From contig JAPXLV010000001.1 in NCBI GenBank assembly GCA_033809355.1, positions 62,001 through 126,000 of the forward strand: a stretch of 64,000 nucleotides of DNA, in the 5' to 3' direction. Under the pieces are notes generated by a model. It was not told where the DNA came from, made no database searches, and saw only the letters and a program-made list of their open reading frames with translations. Position 1 is the first letter of the stretch. Each line of letters begins with the position of its first letter. The translations under genes and the position numbers were made by a program. This stretch comes from T3Sed10-213 sp012519365. Lineage in GTDB: Bacteria > Planctomycetota > Phycisphaerae > Sedimentisphaerales > Anaerohalosphaeraceae. Below are positions 1 through 8,487 of this stretch, one piece after another.

Positions 1-53
1 AGGGGGTTAAACTGGGCAAATTGACGCTTGTGCCGGTAATGGATGGGCAATGA
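1..53 (+). CDS. 3' end of an unidentified gene (partial)
   Basis: A reading frame open from the window edge (frame of base 3) ends at TGA 51-53 and encodes a 16-residue tail, GVKLGKLTLVPVMDGQ. It stops 18 bases before the bioA start on the same strand, the spacing expected inside an operon. A biotin-synthesis partner is possible from context, but the tail is too short to recognise and no function is assigned. Confidence 0.35.
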   Translation, partial: GVKLGKLTLVPVMDGQ

Positions 54-71
54 CCCAAAACAGGCAGAACG

Positions 72-1436
72 ATGAACGACACAACCCGACATTTGATTGA
101 ATTGGACAAACAGTATCTTTGGCATCCATTTACCCAGATGGCCGACTGGTTTGAGGACGAGCCGGTCGTGATCGATCGCGGGGAGGGGTTCTATTTGATC
201 GACACCGAAGGCCGACGCTATATCGACGGCGTCAGCAGTCTGTGGTGCAATGTGCACGGCCATCGGGTTGCGGCGATAGACCAGGCCATTCGTGACCAAC
301 TGAACAGGATTGCCCACAGTACGCTGCTGGGGCTGGCCCAGACGCGAGCGGTCGAACTGGCCGAGCGACTTGTGCAGATCGCCCCGTCGGGGCTGGGCAA
401 GGTCTTTTACTCCGACAGCGGCGCGACCAGTGTTGAGATTGCCCTGAAAATCGCCTATCAATTTTGGCAGAATATCGGCCACTCAGGACGCACGCGGTTT
501 GTCGCCGTGCGCGAGGCCTATCACGGCGACACAGTCGGGTCGGTCAGCGTCGGCGGGGTGGACTTGTACCACGGCATTTTCAAATCATTGCTGTTTGAGA
601 CGCACTTTGTGCCCAGCCCGCATCCGTATCGCTTTGACGGCACGCCCGAGCAGTGCACCGCGCACAGTCTCGACATTGCCGAATCTCTGCTCAAAGCGCA
701 TTCGGGCCGGATAGCCGCGATCGTTACCGAGCCGCTGGTACAGGGTGCGGCCGGCATTTTGGTGCATCCAAAGGGATTCTTGAAAGGTCTTGAGCGTTTG
801 GCACGACAGTATGATGTGCTGTTGATTGTCGATGAGGTGGCGACTGGTTTTGGCCGAACAGGCACAATGTTCGCCTGTGAACAGGAGCAGGTCAGGCCGG
901 ATTTGATGTGCCTGGCCAAGGGTATTACCGGCGGGTATTTGCCGCTGGCGGCGACCTTGGCCACGCAGCGAATTTTTGATGCGTTTGTCGGTAAGGGCGA
1001 CATCTACAAGACCTTTTACCACGGCCATACCTATACCGGCAACGCCCTGGGCTGCGCAGCGGCTATTGCGAGTCTGGAGTTGTTTGAGCAACACCGCATT
1101 CTTGCTTCGCTGCCGGAAAAGAGTGCCCTGATCGCGGCAGCCTTTGAGCGGTTTGCTGCCCTGCCGTATGTCGGCGATGCGCGGCAGTGCGGCCTGATGT
1201 GTGGCATCGAGTTGGTGCAAGACAAGGCGACCAAACAGCCGTTCGACTACCGCCGTAAAGTCGGCGCGAAAGTTTGTGCCGCGATGCGTCCCAAAGGGGC
1301 TATGATGCGGCCGCTGGGCGATGTGGTTGTTCTGATGCCTCCGCCGGCGATGGATGTGCCGACACTCAAGCGATTGCTGGAGATTGTCGAAGAGACGTTA
1401 ACGAATGACCTGCCGAGCTTGGCCCAAGGGTCCTGA
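72..1436 (+). CDS. bioA: Adenosylmethionine-8-amino-7-oxononanoate aminotransferase (BioA)
   Basis: Class III, fold-type I PLP aminotransferase that converts 7-keto-8-aminopelargonate to 7,8-diaminopelargonate with S-adenosylmethionine as amino donor, a cytosolic step of biotin synthesis. At 454 residues it is the normal length. The substrate-side motif WHPFTQM (residues 17-23) is typical of BioA. The glycine-rich phosphate loop SDSGATSVE follows at about 114-122, DEVATGFGRTG at about 254-264 holds the PLP-ring aspartate, and the Schiff-base lysine is K283 in LAKGITGG. These features separate BioA from other class III aminotransferases. The gene lies 18 bases after an upstream gene tail, so it is probably the last gene of a biotin operon cut by the window edge; no other biotin gene is present here. 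Confidence 0.93.
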   Translation: MNDTTRHLIELDKQYLWHPFTQMADWFEDEPVVIDRGEGFYLIDTEGRRYIDGVSSLWCNVHGHRVAAIDQAIRDQLNRIAHSTLLGLAQTRAVELAERLVQIAPSGLGKVFYSDSGATSVEIALKIAYQFWQNIGHSGRTRFVAVREAYHGDTVGSVSVGGVDLYHGIFKSLLFETHFVPSPHPYRFDGTPEQCTAHSLDIAESLLKAHSGRIAAIVTEPLVQGAAGILVHPKGFLKGLERLARQYDVLLIVDEVATGFGRTGTMFACEQEQVRPDLMCLAKGITGGYLPLAATLATQRIFDAFVGKGDIYKTFYHGHTYTGNALGCAAAIASLELFEQHRILASLPEKSALIAAAFERFAALPYVGDARQCGLMCGIELVQDKATKQPFDYRRKVGAKVCAAMRPKGAMMRPLGDVVVLMPPPAMDVPTLKRLLEIVEETLTNDLPSLAQGS

Positions 1437-1445
1437 ACGAAACGA

Positions 1446-1473
1446 TTGAGTGTGGCGTCAAATCGGCTATAAT
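1446..1473 (+). promoter_or_regulatory. Candidate sigma70-type promoter for glyQS
   Basis: TTGAGT (1446-1451) and a perfect TATAAT (1468-1473) are separated by 16 bases in the 207-base gap between bioA and glyQS, giving an untranslated leader of about 165 bases. The same -35 word, TTGAGT, occurs in the candidate cmk promoter. No transcript data are available. Confidence 0.5.
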
Positions 1474-1643
1474 GGAAGTATGGCCGTGTGGAAATGGACT
1501 GAAAACGGCCCTCCTCGGCGTTGAATCGCCCTTTTGAAACGGCCTTGCTGGAAGGGGGGCGGCGCAGATGGGCGAGGCGGCCTGAGACAAACGTTTTTGA
1601 ACTCTGAGAAAACAGAATGTAATTTGATGACAGGAAAGCGGTT

Positions 1644-3116
1644 ATGGCGAAATTGACCCGGCTGGATGATATTGTGTCGCTGTGCAAGCGGCGGGGATTT
1701 ATTTTTCAATCGAGCGAGATTTACGGCGGACTGGCGGCCTGCTATGATTACGGGCCGTTGGGGGTCGAGTTGAAGCGCAACGTGCGGGCCGCATGGTGGA
1801 AGGCGGTCGTGCAGACGCGCGATGACGTGCTGGGGCTGGATTGTGCGATTTTGATGCACCCGATGGTGTGGAAGGCCTCCGGTCATGCCGACAAATTCGC
1901 CGATTTGGTGACCGTCTGCACACAGTGCAACACGCGAACCCGCGTCGATCATCTGGCCGACGGCAGCGCGGCTCAAGAACACATCGAACACGTCGATATT
2001 GACATTGAGGCCGGCAAGGAACATAACCTGAGCAATAAAGTCTGTCCGGCTTGCGGCGCGGTGGGGCAGTTTACCAAACCAATGGCGTTTCGGCTGATGT
2101 TCGAAACCCAGATGGGCGCCAATGCCGACGACACGATGAAGGTGTTCCTCAGGCCGGAAACAGCCCAGGGGATTTTTGTAAACTTTCGCAATGTGCTCGA
2201 TTCGTCGCGCGTCAAGATTCCCTTCGGCATCGCCCAGATTGGCAAATCTTTCCGCAACGAGGTTACGACCAAGGCGTTTATCTTCCGCACGCGGGAATTT
2301 GAACAGGCCGAGTTGGAGTTTTTCTGCAAGCCCGGCACCGATGAGGAGTGGTATGCCCATTGGAAAGAACAGCGGTTTAACTGGTATCTGAATCTGGGGA
2401 TTAAAAAGGAGAACCTGCGATTCCGCGACCACGAACCGGATGAGCTGGCCCACTACGCCAAGGCGTGTGTGGATGTGGAATACAAATTCCCCTTCGGCTC
2501 GGGCGACTGGCAGGAGCTGGAAGGCATTGCCAATCGCACAGATTTCGACCTGCGCCAGCATCAGCGCGGCATACGGACGATGAATGACTGGTATGCGCAA
2601 AAAGGCGATCTGAGCAAGATTACGCTCCGCGAAGAAGCGGAGGACTACTTCAAAGGCCCGTTGTCGTATTTTGATGAAGAAACACGGCAGCGGTATATCC
2701 CGTACGTGATTGAGCCCTCGGCCGGTGTAGATCGCAGTACCCTGGCGTTCCTGGTCGATGCCTATGATGAGGATGAGGTCAACGGCGAGACGCGAAATGT
2801 GCTGCGGTTTCATCCGCACCTGGCACCGATCAAGGCGGCGATCTTTCCGCTGGTCAAAAAAGACGGCCTGCCGGAGATCGCGCGGAATCTGTACAATGAC
2901 CTCAAGACGCAATTTCAGTGCTTTTATGATGAAAAGGGTGCCATCGGTCGTCGCTATCGCCGTCAGGACGAGGCAGGGACGCCCTATTGCATGACCATTG
3001 ATGGCCAGACCAAAGAGGACGGCACAGTCACCGTGCGGGATCGCGACAGCTTGCAGCAAACCCGTATGCCGCTGGATCAGGTAAAAAACTTTCTGCGGGA
3101 CAAGCTGGAACTGTAA
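1644..3116 (+). CDS. glyQS: Glycyl-tRNA synthetase, single-chain class II type
   Basis: Charges tRNA-Gly with glycine. This is the homodimeric archaeal/eukaryal-like form rather than the bacterial alpha2beta2 GlyQ+GlyS form. The N terminus has the signature EIYGGLAACYDYGPLG. A zinc-ribbon insert is visible as CTQC near residue 93 and CPAC near 134. Motif 2 is seen as GKSFRNE followed by TREFEQAELEFF, and motif 3 as EPSAGVDRSTLAF. The C-terminal anticodon-binding domain is complete, so 490 residues is normal. The start is supported by AGGAAAG a few bases upstream of ATG. The gene is followed 35 bases later by a YhcH-family gene on the same strand, possibly cotranscribed. Confidence 0.95.
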   Translation: MAKLTRLDDIVSLCKRRGFIFQSSEIYGGLAACYDYGPLGVELKRNVRAAWWKAVVQTRDDVLGLDCAILMHPMVWKASGHADKFADLVTVCTQCNTRTRVDHLADGSAAQEHIEHVDIDIEAGKEHNLSNKVCPACGAVGQFTKPMAFRLMFETQMGANADDTMKVFLRPETAQGIFVNFRNVLDSSRVKIPFGIAQIGKSFRNEVTTKAFIFRTREFEQAELEFFCKPGTDEEWYAHWKEQRFNWYLNLGIKKENLRFRDHEPDELAHYAKACVDVEYKFPFGSGDWQELEGIANRTDFDLRQHQRGIRTMNDWYAQKGDLSKITLREEAEDYFKGPLSYFDEETRQRYIPYVIEPSAGVDRSTLAFLVDAYDEDEVNGETRNVLRFHPHLAPIKAAIFPLVKKDGLPEIARNLYNDLKTQFQCFYDEKGAIGRRYRRQDEAGTPYCMTIDGQTKEDGTVTVRDRDSLQQTRMPLDQVKNFLRDKLEL

Positions 3117-3151
3117 GCAGAGCCGGCGATTTTGGAAAGCACACCGCTTCG

Positions 3152-3610
3152 ATGATACTGGATCAGATAGACAATGCGGCCAGGTACCACAGGGTGGGAC
3201 AATCCCTTGCAGAAGGATTGGCGCTGCTGGCCGATGAGCAGGTTACAACGGCCGGACCGGGGCGGTACAGCGTGCGGGGCGATGAGCTGTTTTACGTGAT
3301 TGAAGAATACCGCACCAAACCTGTCGCCGAGGGGCGATTTGAAGTGCATCGGCGGTATCTGGACATACAGGCGGTTCTGGTCGGGGCCGAATGCATCGGT
3401 TATACCGCGCCGCTGGGGCTGATTGAGACCGAGCCTTATAACAGCAGTAAGGATATCGCGTTTTATCAGCGGCCGCCGAAGTATAGCCGTCTGATAATAA
3501 CGCCCGGTGTGTTTGCTGTATTTTGGCCTGGCCAGCCGCATATGCCAGCCTTGGCAATCGAGGCTGCCGCCGCGGTAAAGAAAATCGTCGTCAAGATTCG
3601 GATGGAATGA
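3152..3610 (+). CDS. YhcH/YjgK/YiaL family cupin-like protein
   Basis: A 152-residue member of the YhcH/YjgK/YiaL (DUF386) family, small cupin-fold proteins that often accompany sugar or sialic acid catabolism genes and include E. coli TabA. Recognisable parts are the DELFYVIEEYRTKP stretch, HRRYLDIQAVLVGAE in the middle, and FAVFWPGQPHMPAL near the end. The histidines and acidic residues that coordinate a metal in this family appear to be kept (HRRYLD, QPHMP). The true substrate is not established for most members. It lies between glyQS and a membrane orphan, so context gives little help. Confidence 0.8.
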   Translation: MILDQIDNAARYHRVGQSLAEGLALLADEQVTTAGPGRYSVRGDELFYVIEEYRTKPVAEGRFEVHRRYLDIQAVLVGAECIGYTAPLGLIETEPYNSSKDIAFYQRPPKYSRLIITPGVFAVFWPGQPHMPALAIEAAAAVKKIVVKIRME

Positions 3611-3629
3611 CGATCGCAATCGGAGCATC

Positions 3630-5264
3630 GTGGATTCAATGAAGGCGCAAACGGCAAAACACATCGCACGCAAGACGTGGGAGGCTTTGAAATGGCTGTT
3701 GTGGGGGCTGCGATGGCTGGCGGTGGCAGTGTTCACAGTGTTGTTTTTGGCGGGACTGTTTTTTTCGCTGCCGTGGAAGATTCTGGTCTGTTTTGCGACG
3801 GTCCCGATGGCGGGAATTTTTGCCCCCCGCCGCGCTCAGCCCTGGTGTTGGGCGGCAATGGCGATGGGAATCATTGCCGCGGCGGTGTGGGTGCGTTTGC
3901 CGCAGCAAGACAAGCAGCGGTGGCGAACGTACCGGTTTGATGCGGATTTTGCCCGTCTGCTCCAGCAACGCCGCATCGATGGAGCCCCCAACGCGGCGAT
4001 TTTGTACAGTCGGGTCTTGAATGAGTATGATGAAGGGATTTTCGCCCTGCATGTGTTCAGCGAAGAGGTCGCCGACCAAACGCTGTCTGAGCCGTGGTCA
4101 AGCCAGACGTTTCCTCAGGTCGCCGAGTGGCTCAGCGATTTTGAACCGGGCTTTGAGGTGCTGGCCGAGGCGGCGGCGATGGATCAGTGCCGATTCCCGG
4201 TGGCCTCGGATATATTGGATGTGCGTACCCAGCTCAAGCGGCTTAACCAACTGAAGGGCTGGCGGAATTTGCTGATCCGCTCGGCCAATCAAGACCTTCA
4301 AGCCGGCCGAGCCGACCAGGCCCTGCAAAAGATGCTTACCGTAGTCGGAATGGCACGGCACTTATACCAGCAGCAGACGCTGTTTGATCAGGCCGCGGCC
4401 TTTTCCGTGGAGGTGGGCGCTGCACGGTCGCTGAGGCGATATCTTTTGGACCATGCCGAAGACCCAAACGACCTGGACATGGTGCTTGCAGCCATAAGGC
4501 AGCTTGAGTCGAATTGGCCCGGCGCTTGGGACGGCGTGGTCGAACATGAAAAACTCATCGCCAAAAATGTCGCCGCCTTGCTCTATGAGATTAACGAAAA
4601 CGGCCAAACGCGAATTCATCGTCATGCCATCGTTTCGCTGGGGCAGGGACTGGGCTATCCGATTCCGGCCCGTCTGCATCAGGACATCGTCGGTCGCTCG
4701 ACGGCGCTGGTGTTGTGGTTCAGCATCCCCTCGTCGCCGCACAGAGCGGCCCGGCTGATTGAGCGGCGATTTGACCGGTTTTCTGATTTGGCCCGTCACG
4801 GTACGCCGGCACCGGTGCTGCCGATTCAATATGCCTGGCGGCTGGGGCTCAATCCCTGCGGGGCGGTCGATTGGCTGGCCCGACAGCAAATGAGTTATTA
4901 TGCCGCACTGGACGGCCAATATAAACGACACATTGCCCTTGAGCGGGTCACTGTTATCAGCGCCGAACTGAAACGATTTTTTCTGCAACACCACCGTTGG
5001 CCCGAGCGGCTATCTGAGCTGTGGGGGGCACTGGCTGCGCAGACGCTGCAAGATCCGGTTTGCAATGCCGAGTTTGCGTATCGTTTGACCGACAGGGGCT
5101 TTTTGCTGTACAGTATCGGCGAGAACGGTATTGATGACGGCGGCCGTTATATGCCGCGTTGGGGGTTGGATGATGTGGTTTTCTGGCCGCTGGAGATGAT
5201 GGAGTCGGACTACGACAGCGAACCGGAAAGACCCCCCTATGTCAAAAACGATTCGGCGTTGTAA
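3630..5264 (+). CDS. Hypothetical membrane-anchored protein, 544 residues
   Basis: I do not recognise this protein. The N terminus has a basic segment followed by two hydrophobic stretches (about residues 23-52 and 56-82), then a long soluble part with no clear motif. The region around 150-330 is rich in short helices with alternating Leu/Ala and Arg/Glu and could be a helical-repeat fold. The C terminus (about 420-520) has the feel of a pseudopilin-like globular end, with the words YRLTDRGFLLYSIGENGIDDGG; planctomycetes often have orphans ending in a phrase like LLYSVGENGIDDGG. The start is taken as GTG at 3630 with CGGAG just upstream; ATG at 3639 is an alternative. Confidence 0.75.
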   Translation: MDSMKAQTAKHIARKTWEALKWLLWGLRWLAVAVFTVLFLAGLFFSLPWKILVCFATVPMAGIFAPRRAQPWCWAAMAMGIIAAAVWVRLPQQDKQRWRTYRFDADFARLLQQRRIDGAPNAAILYSRVLNEYDEGIFALHVFSEEVADQTLSEPWSSQTFPQVAEWLSDFEPGFEVLAEAAAMDQCRFPVASDILDVRTQLKRLNQLKGWRNLLIRSANQDLQAGRADQALQKMLTVVGMARHLYQQQTLFDQAAAFSVEVGAARSLRRYLLDHAEDPNDLDMVLAAIRQLESNWPGAWDGVVEHEKLIAKNVAALLYEINENGQTRIHRHAIVSLGQGLGYPIPARLHQDIVGRSTALVLWFSIPSSPHRAARLIERRFDRFSDLARHGTPAPVLPIQYAWRLGLNPCGAVDWLARQQMSYYAALDGQYKRHIALERVTVISAELKRFFLQHHRWPERLSELWGALAAQTLQDPVCNAEFAYRLTDRGFLLYSIGENGIDDGGRYMPRWGLDDVVFWPLEMMESDYDSEPERPPYVKNDSAL

Positions 5265-5401
5265 GAGCCCGCGCGGACGGTCTTTGCGTTTCATATTTTG
5301 CCTCGGTACAACCGGCCCTGAGTCGGCACCGGGTAACCGCGTATCCTCAATTACAACGTAAAGTCCGACCGCGGTTTTGTACACGCCAAAAGAGAGAGCT
5401 G

Positions 5402-6622
5402 CTATTTTTCCAAAGTGAGTTCCGTCAAGGTCCTGCCGTTGGCGTCCTGTATACGGACATCCAGACGGCTTGCAGTGGCGGTAAGCAGCATGACCGTCGC
5501 CTCCTCCCTTGCCGGGCCGCCGCCGATAAGGATTGGCCACGGCACGTTAAGTGTATAGGTGGCGGCAGTACCGAGATGTTTCCCGGCGTCGCTTTCGCTC
5601 AGGGTAACCTCGAAACGCTGACCGGCCAAAAGACGCTTCCACTTGTGATCATGAGCGGCCAGGGCGATGTCAATTTGGGCTTTGGCCAAAATCGGCTCCC
5701 ACAACGCACGCGAGGCCTCAGAATACCAAATGTTGTCATTGTAAAGCGGCTGATGCGAGACCAAAATCTGCCACGGTGCCGGCTGCTGGTCGCTCAGGAT
5801 ATGCCGGAGCCATTCAGCCTGGCGTTGGCGCATAGGCTCAAATATTGCCGCACGTTTGTTGAAATCCTCGCCCGTATCCAGTGCAATCAGCCGCACCGGT
5901 CCGGCTGTCAGGGCAAACTGATGGGCCTGCTCGCCCAGTTTGGCCGTCGGATTCAGCAGCGGCAGATCGAACAGATAAGCCATCGACGCAGCAAAGTCTC
6001 CCCGCGTTTCATGATTGCCGCGGAGGTAAAGCATCGGCTTTTGTCCGGCATCGAGCATGCGAACGCAGGCGTCGAGTACCCTGAACACCGCTTCAGCTCC
6101 GTTGGCGGCTGACGGATCCTGCCAGCAGTCGCCCATCAACACCGACACGTCATACGCCTCGGGGCTGATATGTGCCATCAGTGCCTCAAGGGTGTCCGTC
6201 CGGCTGTGCAGGTCATTGAAGAAGGCGGCCTTAAAGGGCGTTTCAAGGCGGCTGGAAAGGGTGTTGAATCGCAGCAGAACGGTTTGTTGGGTCCCTTGGC
6301 CGCGGCCGTAGGTCAGTTGATAGACATAGGAGCTGTCCGCTTTCAATCCTGTCAAGGCGGCCTTCCAGAGAGTCCAAGGCGTTCCCGCAATCACGGTAGG
6401 TCGAGGCTGAATCCGCTGTTTCAAAGCGGACTCGGCCGCATGATAATATCCGGCCGCATAGTCGGCCTCTCGCGTCAGAAAACACACTGTCATACGGTCG
6501 GGGCCGGGGTTTTGCAGATACGGCCCGATTGTCGCGGGCAATGCGGTCTGAGCGGCTGCGATGCTCGCCCAGCTCACCAGTGCCGCTGCTGCCAGCCGGC
6601 AGAATAGGTGCTGAAACTTCAC
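5402..6622 (-). CDS. Secreted calcineurin-like metallophosphoesterase (purple acid phosphatase-like)
   Basis: Probably hydrolyses phosphate esters outside the cytoplasm. A signal peptide is visible (basic KFQ, hydrophobic core, AAAQ cleavage region, residues 1-25). A fibronectin-like N-terminal part (about 28-120), as in purple acid phosphatases, contains PYLQNPGPDRMTV. The dinuclear metal motifs follow in order: NDLHSR (D-x-H), LMGDCWQD (GD), LRGNHET (GNHE), VSHQPLY (His) and AAHDHKWKR (GHxH-like, with Ala replacing Gly). The start is GTG, chosen because AGGAGG (6629-6634) lies six bases ahead. It is separated by 32 bases from the Nudix gene upstream on the same strand and may be cotranscribed. 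The substrate is unknown. Confidence 0.85.
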   Translation of the reverse strand: MKFQHLFCRLAAAALVSWASIAAAQTALPATIGPYLQNPGPDRMTVCFLTREADYAAGYYHAAESALKQRIQPRPTVIAGTPWTLWKAALTGLKADSSYVYQLTYGRGQGTQQTVLLRFNTLSSRLETPFKAAFFNDLHSRTDTLEALMAHISPEAYDVSVLMGDCWQDPSAANGAEAVFRVLDACVRMLDAGQKPMLYLRGNHETRGDFAASMAYLFDLPLLNPTAKLGEQAHQFALTAGPVRLIALDTGEDFNKRAAIFEPMRQRQAEWLRHILSDQQPAPWQILVSHQPLYNDNIWYSEASRALWEPILAKAQIDIALAAHDHKWKRLLAGQRFEVTLSESDAGKHLGTAATYTLNVPWPILIGGGPAREEATVMLLTATASRLDVRIQDANGRTLTELTLEK

Positions 6623-6654
6623 TTGGAACCTCCTGATAAAAGCCGGGTTTTGCG

Positions 6655-7317
6655 TTAATCAAAATCGACGGTCAAATCGCCGGTCTTGTATTGTTCATAG
6701 AAGCGGTGAAGCTGCCGTTCGAGCGTACGGCCTTTGGACAACGGCGGGATCTGATCCATCCCGAAAAATTGCACGTCGCTGGTTTCGTTGCTGGATTTGG
6801 GGGCCCCGCCGGTAATCTCGCACAAAAAGAACAGTTTGTAGATGCTGAACAGATACGGCGGCGTATGGCCCTGATTGTCGCGATCAAAAATCGCCAGCGG
6901 CCGCACGACCCGCACCTCATAGCCGCTTTCTTCCCAAAACTCCCGGGCGACATTCTGAGACGGCGTCAGTCCCTGATCGCACCACCCTCCCGGCAGCGTC
7001 CAGCCGCCGTCTTCGCGTTCCAGCACCAGCAGCACTTTGTCGTCGCGAAAGGCCACGCCGCGACAATCGACCTTCGGCGTCGGGTAGCCGCTGTCCTGCT
7101 GCAAAATCCGCAGAACCTCGCCGACCAGCGTTTCGGTGTGGGCGGCGACGATCTGCGCACAAATCGCCTCGATTTCCTCGTGGCGCTTGCGCTCATAGTC
7201 GTCCTTGGCAAAAAACTTGCCCGCTTGCGAAATCGTCTTGAGTTCCCTGGCAATCGCAAACCAATCCAGCCTGGGTGCATTGTCGTCTTGCATTGTCCTG
7301 TATTTCTCTGAGGTCAT
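6655..7317 (-). CDS. Nudix hydrolase with N-terminal helical domain (YjhB-like)
   Basis: Hydrolyses a nucleoside diphosphate linked to another moiety, ADP-ribose being the usual guess for this subgroup. Residues 15-75 form the helical N-terminal extension found in YjhB-type enzymes (LDWFAIARELKTISQAGKFF, then DYERKRHEEI). The Nudix box is GWCDQGLTPSQNVAREFWEE followed by SG. Its first canonical glutamate is Leu, but the metal-binding REFWEE core is intact, which is normal for this subgroup. Two starts are possible, ATG at 7317 or ATG at 7293; neither has a convincing ribosome-binding site. Confidence 0.85.
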   Translation of the reverse strand: MTSEKYRTMQDDNAPRLDWFAIARELKTISQAGKFFAKDDYERKRHEEIEAICAQIVAAHTETLVGEVLRILQQDSGYPTPKVDCRGVAFRDDKVLLVLEREDGGWTLPGGWCDQGLTPSQNVAREFWEESGYEVRVVRPLAIFDRDNQGHTPPYLFSIYKLFFLCEITGGAPKSSNETSDVQFFGMDQIPPLSKGRTLERQLHRFYEQYKTGDLTVDFD

Positions 7318-7608
7318 TCGAATATCGAGTCTATATGCTCATCTATATGCTCAAAGATATCCGGCCGGGGTGAATCTGTAAACAGTTTTTGCCGTTTCGA
7401 GGAGGAAAAACCGGCGCAATGGCTTAACATCAGCCCGAAAACCCCAGCGGCTGAATTTCGATAAATGAATAAAATATAAGAAGTTGCGATCTATTCAGAG
7501 CAGTTTTTCAGAAAAGTAATTGACGTGACGGTCCATCAGAAGTTCAATTGGAGGTCAAAGTACCACTGCGGACGACCGCATCGAACAGTCTCAACGGAAA
7601 GGGCGGCT

Positions 7609-8466
7609 ATGATCAAAGGCACAACGCTGTGTTTTTTTGGATTATGGGTGTCGATTTCTTTGTTTCAGGTTCCACTTGGGGCGACCGACAGCAAACCTGA
7701 GAAAATCGAGATCCCAAAAAAAACGGTAATAGCCCCTCCGGAATCGGTCGTTCAACGCTATCGCCTTGACCCATTTTACAAAAAATATCTGGACGCAGAC
7801 GGCATCGCCGTAACCAGTTCCGAAAACGTTGCCGATGAGGCTCTGTACGAAACGGCCTATCTGATCGGCCATGTACTGCAAAATCGACCGGATATTCTGG
7901 AACTGATGAGCCGCAGCAACACGCGCGTGATCGTCATCGGCGCCGATGAAGAAGTCTCCGAAATTCCGGAGTATTACAAAGCCGATCCGCAGGAAGCGGC
8001 TCGGCAAAATCGTCGTGTGCGCGGCTACGGCGGACACCGGCTGGTCAGTTGCGGCGAGGAAAATCTGCTCAACCTCAGTGGCGACCGATACCGGGGCGAA
8101 AACATTTTTATCCATGAGTTTGCCCATAGCATCCATTCAAACGTGCGACGGCTTGAGCCTGAGTTTCAGCAGACGCTGGATCGCCTGTACCGCCAAGCCA
8201 GAGCCAAAGGACTGTGGGAAAGAACTTACGCCGGCACGAATGCGGCCGAGTACTGGGCCGAGGGCGTACAGAGCTATTTTGACTGCAACCAAAAGAGCAG
8301 ACGACAAGGTCCCGACGGCGTCCACAACCACGTCAACACCCGTGAGAAACTGAGAGAATACGACCCCGACCTCTATGACTTGATCGACCGGACGCTGGGG
8401 TCGATGGACTGGCGCTATACGCGATACATCGATCGCCAAACAAAAACCCAAGAAAAAGATCAATAA
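7609..8466 (+). CDS. Secreted HExxH zinc metallopeptidase-like protein
   Basis: A 285-residue exported protein: residues 1-25 are a signal peptide (MIKGTT, hydrophobic core, PLGA). The motif HEFAHSIH supplies the two zinc histidines and the catalytic glutamate. About 50 residues later NAAEYWAEGVQSYFD offers a glutamate as third ligand, the arrangement of gluzincin-type peptidases. The segment between signal and motif resembles uncharacterised secreted proteins with this HEFAH/EYWAEG pair, for which no substrate is known to me. The start at 7609 is preferred over an in-frame start at 7525 because it begins directly with the signal peptide and has GAAAGGGCGG ahead. It is convergent with the kinase gene, 21 bases apart. 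Confidence 0.75.
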   Translation: MIKGTTLCFFGLWVSISLFQVPLGATDSKPEKIEIPKKTVIAPPESVVQRYRLDPFYKKYLDADGIAVTSSENVADEALYETAYLIGHVLQNRPDILELMSRSNTRVIVIGADEEVSEIPEYYKADPQEAARQNRRVRGYGGHRLVSCGEENLLNLSGDRYRGENIFIHEFAHSIHSNVRRLEPEFQQTLDRLYRQARAKGLWERTYAGTNAAEYWAEGVQSYFDCNQKSRRQGPDGVHNHVNTREKLREYDPDLYDLIDRTLGSMDWRYTRYIDRQTKTQEKDQ

Positions 8467-8487
8467 GAACAGGCCGGCGGCGGTCGC

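Noticed and set aside
1467..3059. Long minus-strand open frame (530 codons) opposite glyQS
   Set aside because: A complete, motif-bearing glyQS occupies the other strand; the antisense translation has no family features and exists because of GC-rich codon bias.
7331..7353. Tandem 11-base repeat CTATATGCTCA
   Set aside because: Only two copies one base apart in an AT-rich spacer; too little to call a regulatory or mobile repeat.
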